Of a stretch of DNA of 10,885 nucleotides, positions 6,302 through 10,885 are shown in pieces. Under the pieces are notes generated by a model, which was given only the letters and a program-made list of their open reading frames with translations, did no database searches and was not told the origin of the DNA. A program made the translations under genes and the position numbers. How positions within the stretch are numbered: position 1 is the first letter of the stretch; each line of letters starts with the position of its first letter. Origin of the DNA: Phycisphaerales bacterium (GTDB taxonomy: Bacteria > Planctomycetota > Phycisphaerae > Tepidisphaerales > Tepidisphaeraceae); contig JAQGHK010000261.1 of assembly GCA_028288875.1 (NCBI GenBank), positions 1 to 10,885 on the forward strand, in the 5' to 3' direction.

Positions 6302-6550
6302 CTACGCCGCGACAAGACGGACTCCGGCGATCTTGGCCCCGGCAATCTTCGTCGGCGTGATCGACACCCGGCAGCCGGGGGTGAGGACCTGCTCCCGCGT
6401 TGAGGGCAGGCGGTCGACGCGGATGAGGTAGTCCTCGGCCCGGCGGCCGGGGAGCTGGCGGTCAAAGAGCTGGCCGATGGTGGTGCCGTCGGACACGTCG
6501 AGCAGGGCGGCGAAGCCGCCGCCGTCACAGTTGATGAACGTGATGGTCAT
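6302..6550 (-). CDS. Ubiquitin-like beta-grasp modifier (MoaD/ThiS/Ubl type)
   Basis: This is an 82-aa protein. The pattern fits a beta-grasp fold: strand MTITFINCDGGGFAALLDV, helix TTIGQLFDRQL, then DYLIRVDRLPS, VLTPGCRVSITPTKI. The DYLIRV..LP....VL..G.RVSITPTKI signature matches ubiquitin-like proteins I associate with planctomycete E1/E2/JAB operons. It is presumably the modifier activated by the E1-like protein. The C-terminus does not end in Gly-Gly. It reads KIAGAKIAGVRLVAA, where KIAGA and KIAGV come from a tandem 15-nt duplication (6320-6349), so JAB processing may be needed. The start ATG at 6550 has GGAAA 7 nt upstream. An in-frame TTG at 6604 would add 18 hydrophobic residues before the first strand and is unlikely. 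It contains only two lysines, both in the tail. There are 80 nt between its stop and the E2 start. Confidence 0.82.
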   Translation of the reverse strand: MTITFINCDGGGFAALLDVSDGTTIGQLFDRQLPGRRAEDYLIRVDRLPSTREQVLTPGCRVSITPTKIAGAKIAGVRLVAA

Positions 6551-6628
6551 GAGAATTTCCAGTTGAAAAAGGGAAAACAGGAATGGAACAGAACGAATAG
6601 GCAACGGGTCAGAAGAGCACGGTCGTAG

Positions 6629-6637
6629 ACCTCCTTT
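6629..6637 (-). promoter_or_regulatory. Perfect Shine-Dalgarno sequence before a three-codon ORF
   Basis: The transcript reads AAAGGAGGT here, complementary to the 16S rRNA tail. Eight nt downstream GTG CTC TTC TGA (6620-6609) forms a minimal ORF. The Ubl ATG lies much further (about 78 nt) downstream. It may be a leader that sets Ubl translation, or a relic of a lost gene. Confidence 0.4.
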
Positions 6638-6651
6638 AAGTGGAATTGGGC

Positions 6652-6741
6652 TTAGAGCGGTGGGACCGGCACGGCGGGCGTGAGGCTGCGCTGGTGGGCC
6701 AGCCGTTTATGGCGTGACGCGTGCTGGGGCTTGGTCGCCAT
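6652..6741 (-). CDS. Possible 29-aa basic leader peptide upstream of the Ubl gene
   Basis: ATG at 6741 opens a 29-codon frame, MATKPQHASRHKRLAHQRS then LTPAVPVPPL, ending in TAA at 6652-6654. It is very basic, with Lys, Arg and His in the first 18 residues and a Pro-rich end. There is no clear ribosome-binding site, and the ATG sits within a 9-bp inverted repeat (6739-6763). It lies directly downstream of the candidate operon promoter. It could be a leader peptide, a small operon protein or a chance ORF. No family recognised. Confidence 0.3.
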   Translation of the reverse strand: MATKPQHASRHKRLAHQRSLTPAVPVPPL

Positions 6742-6763
6742 CGATCAGGCAGTGTGATCGATG
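6739..6763. repeat. Perfect 9-bp inverted repeat in the operon leader
   Basis: CATCGATCA (6739-6747), 7-nt spacer, TGATCGATG (6755-6763). It lies 17 nt downstream of the candidate -10 box. It could be an operator or an RNA hairpin over the leader-peptide start. Confidence 0.55.
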
Positions 6764-6779
6764 GGTCGGTGCTATTGAT

Positions 6780-6808
6780 CTAATAGTAGACGAGGGGCGC
6801 GTTGTCGA
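6780..6808 (-). promoter_or_regulatory. Candidate sigma70-type promoter of the conjugation operon
   Basis: On the minus strand TCGACA (6808-6803) and TATTAG (6785-6780) are separated by exactly 17 nt. They resemble -35 TTGACA (5 of 6) and -10 TATAAT (4 of 6). This is the only such pair I see between 6924 and 6550 on this strand, and it is the most AT-rich stretch there. No experimental support. Confidence 0.35.
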
Positions 6809-6810
6809 AA

Positions 6811-6822
6811 CTACATATGTAG
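6811..6822. promoter_or_regulatory. 12-bp perfect palindrome abutting the -35 box
   Basis: CTACATATGTAG is a perfect palindrome 2 nt upstream of the candidate -35 element. Its position and symmetry suit a dimeric regulator. No regulator gene is recognised in the operon itself. Confidence 0.4.
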
Positions 6823-6923
6823 TGACAGACACCAAGGGCGGGACGGTTGTATGGAAGTTCACAACGTTTTGAGCAGTTCGTACGAAACCAAACCGCCGCG
6901 TGCGTCGGAGTCGGTAAAGGGTA

Positions 6924-7086
6924 CTATTTCATGATGTGCAGCAAGGAGCGGCGGGGCCTCTGACGCCCCGGCAGATAGTCGACCAGAGCCTCATCGACGC
7001 GCACGCCGTCTGCGGTAGGGCCTCGCGGCCTGGACCCGCGCGGCCGATGTGCCGAAGCTGGCGACAAACTGGTCCAGGTGGCTCAT
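6924..7086 (-). pseudogene. Small frameshifted ORF upstream of the operon
   Basis: ATG at 7086 has AAGGGG 8 nt upstream and begins MSHLDQFVASFGTSAARVQ, but stops after about 30 codons with an Arg-rich end (PYRRRARR). One base shift near 7020 opens a second frame reading ADGVRVDEALVDYLPGRQR to TAG at 6924-6926. Joined, the two halves give roughly 53 residues with a plausible composition. That suggests a one-base insertion in a real small gene. I do not recognise the product. It points in the same direction as the operon. Confidence 0.35.
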
Positions 7087-7158
7087 GGCTAAACCCCTTC
7101 ACTCTATATTGACGCGTTTTCGGCAAAGATTTAGGGCCGCTGGTTCGCGTTACGGGTC

Positions 7159-7425
7159 TTGGTGACGGCGAGCGCTTTACACGCGCAAACGCCGGGAGTG
7201 GTCCAACCGCTGCCTGGTCGTTCGATCCTCGACTTGGAGCGTGGCTGGATCTGGCTGAACGTGCCGGGCGGCTACGTCTATGTCAGGAGCCCGGATGACG
7301 TCCGCAAGGTCGATAAAGCCACGGGCGGTCAACATGATCAGACCCATGGTTCCCGTCATCGTGCCGACGGAGGCCGTCTTGTTTTAGCGCCGCCTGCCGC
7401 CCGCGTAGCCCGGACGCTGGTATAA
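7159..7425 (+). CDS. Doubtful ORF with secretion-signal-like N-terminus
   Basis: The frame is open from a TAG at 7132 to TAA at 7423-7425. The first part reads FALRVLVTASALHAQTPGV, resembling the end of a signal peptide with an A-x-A-like cleavage site. SILDLERGWIWLNVPGGYVY follows and looks like real protein. After about residue 55 the composition becomes random (QHDQTHGSRHRADGG). Only TTG is available as a start near 7159. It may be the degraded 5' end of a secreted-protein gene. Unrecognised. Confidence 0.25.
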   Translation: MVTASALHAQTPGVVQPLPGRSILDLERGWIWLNVPGGYVYVRSPDDVRKVDKATGGQHDQTHGSRHRADGGRLVLAPPAARVARTLV

Positions 7426-7443
7426 TCGGCTATATGCTGGGGG

Positions 7444-7671
7444 TTAAGTCGAGCGGACATCCCGTTCGGCTCGCAGCCGCAGGGCCTCCAGTACGCGGTC
7501 CTAGGTGCAATTCCGCTGCCAGCGGCGGTAGCGGTCGTGAGACGTCTTGCAGGAGCCGTAGCTTTCGGGCAGGTCACGCGGGGCGGCCCCGCTGAAGAGC
7601 ATCCAGAAGATGTCGTTGGCGCCGCATCGGTAGTCCGGCCAAACTCTGTCGGGGGACAGCGTCTCACTCCT
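7444..7671 (-). pseudogene. IS5-family transposase remnant (N-terminal DUF4096-like part)
   Basis: In one minus-strand frame the sequence reads VWPDYRCGANDIFWMLFSGA, then APRDLPESYGSCKTSHDRYRR and WQRN. It matches the N-terminal DUF4096-like pattern of IS5-group transposases: ..R..LNGILWVLRTGAPWRDLPERYG..KT...RF.RW. An in-frame TAG at 7501-7503 interrupts it, followed by DRVLEALRLRAERDVRST and TAA at 7444-7446. The DDE catalytic core, the start codon and clear terminal repeats are absent. It is a dead fragment and a marker of past insertion between the operon and the 371-aa gene. Confidence 0.75.
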
Positions 7672-8393
7672 GAACTGACATTGTGTTGCCTATGACATCC
7701 GAGCCTAATAGACTCACTAGAAGTTACTCACGTAGACGTAGAGCCGTAAGTGGCATTTGAAAAAAAAACGGAACCTCATCTTCAATTCCGGGACGTGGTC
7801 GAAGTCGGTGATCTTGACGCGAGGACTGCTCGTTATGGTCTAGAGCGCGGCGGCGAGGTCCTTGGCATGCCAACGACGGCCGGCCGCGGCGATTATCGTC
7901 GCTTTGACCCTTGGCAGGGGCGAGTCTGGTCACCGTGACACAACTCGTGAGTTCGGGCGTCAAGCTGAGGTATGCCGAGCCTTTCCCGGCGGCGATTGAA
8001 AACGAAATGTTTACCGACCACCGGCCGGCCTGCCCCTTTAAATCGGAGCGTGATCGTCCGTGCCTGCTTTGGCTGATCAGCCGACGACGGATCGAGGTGT
8101 AACGAACCCCGCGCGCGCGTTTCACGGGCAGTGATTCTCGCGATTTGCATTACGACCTTCTGTACGCGCGTTTCGTTCGCCCTAACAAGTACGACGTGCC
8201 CGATAACTTTAAATCACCGTCTGCTGGGACCTTACGAAGCTCGGGCGTCAGCTTCTGGACCGCATGCACGGCCGTTTTATCGGTTGACGTTATTCGTGTC
8301 GGCTTGGGCGTGGGACCGGGATCAGGTGCGCAGTGGCGGGCGACGCAAACGCGTGGCCGATGCGCCAGACGGAGTCGACGCAGGAGCTGATCG
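7672..8393. other. About 720 bp without a recognisable gene
   Basis: Several short ORFs exist on both strands (for example 7750-7938 plus and 7724-8125 minus), but none has a domain or a convincing start. AT-rich CTTTAAATC occurs twice (near 8037 and 8208), possibly promoter-related or chance. The stretch looks like degraded DNA and the leader of the gene at 8394. Confidence 0.5.
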
Positions 8394-9509
8394 ATGGCGA
8401 AAAAAAAAGTCACAAAGCGGGGCACACCCCAAAGGACGGCGGCCCAAACCAAGGCCGCCCGCAGCAATGGCGCAAAAAGCAAGGGCCCCCGCACGGCGGT
8501 GGGCAAAGCGGCCTCTTCGCAGAACGCTCTTAAACATGGCCTTTTTGCGCGGAGACTTATGCCGCGCAACGATGTAATCGACGCATCGCTCTACGCCCGC
8601 CACTATAAAAATCTCATTGCCGATTACCGTCCCGTGGACACTCAGGGGCTTGAGGTGCTGGCGACCATTGCCTGCGATCAGGTCCTGCTGATTCGGCTGC
8701 GGAAAGCGGAACAGGCTATGCTGAAGCCGCCGCTCCGCGGCGATGAGATAGAAATTTTGAGGCTGTTGCGCGACGACAAGAGGTTCCTTCGGAATATGAA
8801 AAAAGCGATCCTCTTTTTATGGGGCGACGGCCGCACCAAGGCGATGTCCTCCTGGGCCGCCGACGGAATTGCTACCAGAGTTCGCGATCGTGTCCGGGAG
8901 GTGGTTCGCGATGTAAAAATGGTCCACTTCGGGCAGGGCGAGTTTGGATCCCATGCGTACGGGGATGAAGTCGACGGGCACAGCGATACCACGGACTATG
9001 AACTCAACCCCGAGCCGGGTGAAACGGAGAACGCGTACAAGCAGCGCTTGGCCGACGCTTTCCGGGCGCTCAAAGAAGACATGAACGAGGGGGCGGCCGA
9101 CCCCGAGGAGACGGCGAAGGAGCGAGACTTCTTAGAGAGGTTTGAAGCATTGGGTGACCAGATCGGCCCCCTGCGGGACGTCGACCTGATCGTGGGCGTG
9201 CTGACTGGAGAACAGAAGCTCGCTCCGGAGGCCCTGACAATCTGGTTGGCGATGTTTGCCAGTATCGCTGAAGGCACCCGTCTCGCATGCGCGACTTGGA
9301 AGCGGAAATTGGTTCGGCAGGCGGCCCCGGAGGCGGCGTTTCTCTTCGCTCTGTCCAAGGCGATGGCACCGCTGATCAGTGTGCGACACTACATTTCGAT
9401 GGTCGAGAACACGATCCTGCGGCACCAGAAGCTGATCATGAGCATGGTCGAGCAGCGTCTCCGCCAGGAATCGGCCAATGCGTTGGCCCGGCGACGCGGA
9501 ACGGACTGA
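8394..9509 (+). CDS. 371-aa protein of unknown function with N-terminal GPxT-GK-NA-KHGL motif
   Basis: ATG at 8394 has CAGGAGC 8 nt upstream. The first 25 residues are Lys/Arg-rich (MAKKKVTKRG). Residues 24-51 carry a motif I know from many bacterial hypothetical proteins: S29, G31-P32, T34, G37-K38, S41-S42, N44-A45, K47-H48-G49-L50. Its function is not established; the basic, Gly/Ser-rich block could contact nucleic acid (inference). The rest is mainly helical, with a charged acidic middle (about 200-250, ELNPEPGETENAYKQ, ADPEETAKERDFLERF), then hydrophobic helices (LTIWLAMFASI, FLFALSKAMAPLI) and a basic end (ANALARRRGTD). No signal peptide. It is the only intact gene right of the operon. 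It uses lysine freely, unlike the operon proteins. Confidence 0.75.
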   Translation: MAKKKVTKRGTPQRTAAQTKAARSNGAKSKGPRTAVGKAASSQNALKHGLFARRLMPRNDVIDASLYARHYKNLIADYRPVDTQGLEVLATIACDQVLLIRLRKAEQAMLKPPLRGDEIEILRLLRDDKRFLRNMKKAILFLWGDGRTKAMSSWAADGIATRVRDRVREVVRDVKMVHFGQGEFGSHAYGDEVDGHSDTTDYELNPEPGETENAYKQRLADAFRALKEDMNEGAADPEETAKERDFLERFEALGDQIGPLRDVDLIVGVLTGEQKLAPEALTIWLAMFASIAEGTRLACATWKRKLVRQAAPEAAFLFALSKAMAPLISVRHYISMVENTILRHQKLIMSMVEQRLRQESANALARRRGTD

Positions 9510-9899
9510 CCGACGACCCGGAGCACGGGACACGATTCTCGGTGACCTGCCTGACAGCCTGAACCTTTTTACGCAGCGTTGATTCGCTGCACATCGCGAA
9601 AAAATGGGCAATGCAATTGATCGTGCGACAACCCCTGCGCCGCTGATGTGAAGGGTGATGCCGTCATGGATGGCGAGGCCGCTGTCCACGTCACTGTTGG
9701 CGGCACAGGTAAACGTCGATCGGTCCGCAAGACCCGAGCTTCCACATCGAGATCCGACGGAATTGACGCATTCCGCGTCGGGCAGGTCCGCGCGTGAATG
9801 CCGCATAGTTCGGCGAGAGATAAACCCCGCAGGTCGATCACACGCCGGCGGCCCACGGTCAATCCCGTCGGCGGTGGGAAATACTACTAGTTGTTCGAC

Positions 9900-9936
9900 A
9901 CGACGTCGCGGCCCGGTGCACCGGGCGCGTCGTCGT
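9900..9936. repeat. Imperfect inverted repeat around a perfect 16-bp palindrome
   Basis: GCCCGGTGCACCGGGC (9911-9926) is a perfect palindrome. After one bulged G it extends by three more pairs, a T:T mismatch and six further pairs. A second inverted repeat, CGTCGTC-6 nt-GACGACG, directly follows and shares bases with the right arm, so two structures compete. It may be a terminator-like structure or the end of a mobile element; unresolved. Confidence 0.5.
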
Positions 9937-9956
9937 CCTGCGCGACGACGGCATGT

Positions 9957-10056
9957 CGCCTCCGCTGTCGAACGGGCCTTCTGTCGGCTGAAGTCCGGAT
10001 GACGGATGAGTGGCAGCAGACGTCAATACGAAAAGAGCATTTCCTCTAAACGAACC
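9957..10056 (+). pseudogene. Weak trace of an IS5-type transposase C-terminus
   Basis: The plus strand reads ASAVERAFCRLKSG, a stop, then RMSGSRRQYEKS. IS5-group transposases end with VER.F..LK..RR.ATRYEK, where the Glu of VER is the last residue of the DDE triad. The match is short, contains a stop and has no supporting flank. It could also be chance in Arg-rich frames. Confidence 0.25.
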
Positions 10057-10312
10057 CAAGCTCTGATGCTGAAAAAAATGGAAAAAAAAGGGGTATACGC
10101 AGAATCATGACGCGATGGCTAGAGTAATTTGCGAAAACGAACCCGAGCGTCCGCATCCTTAGAAGTTAACGACGGCCCCTTCGGCAAGGGCGAGCGCCTC
10201 GCCATACGCCCAGGCATTCAAAATGCTGCATTTCCCGACGTTGGTCCGCAACGTTCCGCACCTACATCGCCGTGATGCTTGTTGTCGTTTTCGCCAGCGC
10301 CTCTGACCCTCC

Positions 10313-10363
10313 CCCTTCAAACGAGTCCGGCTGCGACGTGAAGATAGCGGCCACTTTGAAGGG
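10313..10363 (+). promoter_or_regulatory. Hairpin covering the orfA ribosome-binding site
   Basis: CCCTTCAAA (10313-10321) is perfectly complementary to TTTGAAGGG (10355-10363). The right arm contains most of the GAAGGGAG ribosome-binding site of orfA. RNA read in from outside the element would fold and block translation, a known protective design in several IS families. Confidence 0.5.
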
Positions 10364-10369
10364 AGCTGA

Positions 10370-10648
10370 TTGTCGAAGAATTGTCACAAGCCCGAGCAGA
10401 TCATCGCCAAGCTGCGTGAGGTCGAGGTGGAACGGTCCCAGGGGACGCCGGTGGCCCAGGCGGTGAAGAAGATCGCGGTGACCGAGCAGACGTATTACCG
10501 GTGCTGCAAAGAATACGGCGTTCTGAAGGTCGATTAGGCCAAACGACTCAAGACGCTCGAGCAGGAGAACGCACGCCTGAAGCCGCTGCTGGCCGATGCG
10601 GAACTGGACAAGGCGATTCCGAAAGAGGCCGCCTCGGGAAACATCTGA
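10370..10648 (+). pseudogene. IS3-family orfA (helix-turn-helix transposase subunit), inactivated
   Basis: The frame reads LSKNCHKPEQIIAKLREVEV, then TPVAQAVKKIAVTEQTYYRCC and KEYGVLKVD, stop, AKRLKTLEQENARLKPLLADAE and LDKAIPKEA. This follows the IS3-family OrfA consensus (KKRxxPEQIVxKLRE, V.EQTYYRWRKEYGGMK, DQAKRLKELEKENARLKKLVAD..LDKxxLKE), with a helix-turn-helix and a leucine-zipper-like coiled coil. Signs of decay: TTG in place of ATG at 10370, TAG at 10535-10537 where Gln is expected, and Trp to Cys in YYRW. The ribosome-binding site GAAGGGAG is still there. Full-length would be about 92 codons. Confidence 0.9.
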
Positions 10649-10885
10649 GCCCGCGCGAAGCGGCGGGCCGCGGTCGGTCACGTGCGTCGCACGCTCGGGC
10701 GGTCCGGGTCTCCGAACGCCGGGCGTGGCGCGTCGGCTGGGGAGCGATGACGTGCTTGAGCGGCTGACCGACCGGTTCGTGAACCGTGGCGTGTCGGATC
10801 ACTTTCGCAGCGACACGGGGCTGAGTTCACGGCCACGGCGGTTCGGGAATAGCTGGCGAAGGTGGGCGTAAAGACGCTGTACATC
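10649..10885 (+). pseudogene. IS3-family orfB (integrase-core transposase), scrambled and internally deleted
   Basis: Three frames must be combined. AKRRAAVGHVRRTLG (from 10655) followed by VSERRAWRV in the next frame is the OrfB N-terminus. Then DDVLERLTDRFVNRGVSDHFRSDTG, and in another frame EFTATAVRE, stop, LAKVGVKTLYI, is the region around the second catalytic Asp (SDNGPEF). In intact OrfB these two parts are separated by well over 100 residues that include the first catalytic Asp. So the gene has lost its centre and has several frameshifts. It is cut by the window end. Confidence 0.82.

Larger units (their letters stand above)
9510..10303. other. About 790 bp of non-coding or decayed DNA
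   Basis: No ORF has a recognisable domain with a good start. Contents: a GCAGCG-6 nt-CGCTGC hairpin near 9574-9591, a strong imperfect stem-loop at 9900-9936, a weak IS5-like transposase trace at about 9957-10056, and A-rich tracts at 10070-10088. Confidence 0.5.
10304..10885 (+). mobile_element. Degenerate IS3-family insertion sequence, 5' part (runs off window)
   Basis: Contains an inactivated orfA (10370-10648) and a scrambled orfB (10649 to window end), in the order and spacing of IS3-family elements. The left end is placed at TGACCCTCCCCCTTCAA (10304), about 66 nt before orfA, because IS3-family ends usually begin with TGA; the right end is outside the window, so the inverted repeat cannot be confirmed. 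Confidence 0.75.

Noticed and set aside
2685..6550. Assignment of the operon to the plasmid PRTRC system (ParB-related, ThiF-related cassette)
   Set aside because: A ThiF-like and a JAB-like protein are shared, but no ParB-related protein is present, and the Ubl and E2-RING proteins do not resemble PRTRC components as I know them.
2685..6550. Assignment to type II CBASS
   Set aside because: Cap2/Cap3-like chemistry is suggested, but there is no CD-NTase and no cyclic-nucleotide effector in the operon, and E1 and E2 are separate proteins rather than fused as in Cap2.
6760..6859. Plus-strand frame reading VVETTYVVTDTKGGTVVWKF before a TGA
   Set aside because: It looks protein-like but has no start codon with a ribosome-binding site and is short; the region is better explained as the operon's promoter region on the other strand.
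9132..9806. 224-codon minus-strand ORF running into the 371-aa gene
   Set aside because: Half of it lies antisense to a supported gene, and the rest (9510-9806) shows no domain or start signal.
1..10885. tRNA genes or CRISPR array
   Set aside because: GTTCGA-like sequences (near 1493, 2108, 7220) have no cloverleaf around them, and no regularly spaced direct repeats were found by eye.

Overview
The window looks like GC-rich DNA from a planctomycete-type bacterium (inference). Three things point that way. There is a dockerin-like calcium-repeat fragment of the style common at the C-termini of planctomycete secreted proteins. There is a LuxR-type helix-turn-helix tail with a Pro/Ala-rich extension. 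And there is an operon encoding a ubiquitin-like conjugation pathway, of the kind comparative genomics has reported from planctomycetes and some other bacteria. No rRNA, tRNA or CRISPR array was seen.

Left part (1-2684): the 3' end of a LuxR-family regulator, then a complete secreted S1/P1 zinc nuclease, both on the plus strand. After them come about 1.3 kb of low coding quality holding a frameshifted dockerin fragment and one doubtful tiny membrane ORF.

Central part (2685-6822), all on the minus strand: a compact operon. In transcription order it holds a promoter-like region with palindromes, a possible 29-aa leader peptide, a ubiquitin-like beta-grasp protein (Ubl), an E2-like protein fused to a 12-cysteine RING-like zinc module, a JAB/JAMM isopeptidase-like protein, a ThiF/E1-like adenylating enzyme, a 96-aa conserved protein, a small membrane protein, and a membrane-anchored DUF4230 protein. 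E2/JAB and JAB/E1 overlap by 20 and 23 nt. The parts needed to activate, carry, attach and remove a ubiquitin-like modifier are all present in one transcript. The most notable details are the E2-RING fusion with no lysine in 333 residues, the Ubl tail without a terminal Gly-Gly, and the DUF4230 membrane partner.

Right part (6823-10885): mostly decayed DNA. It holds a frameshifted small gene next to the operon, a remnant of an IS5-type transposase with an in-frame stop, one intact gene for a 371-aa protein of unknown function carrying a GPxT..GK..S..NA.KHGL motif, a weak IS5-like C-terminal trace, and the 5' part of a degenerate IS3-family element running off the window. The intact conjugation operon between degraded mobile-element DNA suggests a horizontally acquired accessory island (inference).
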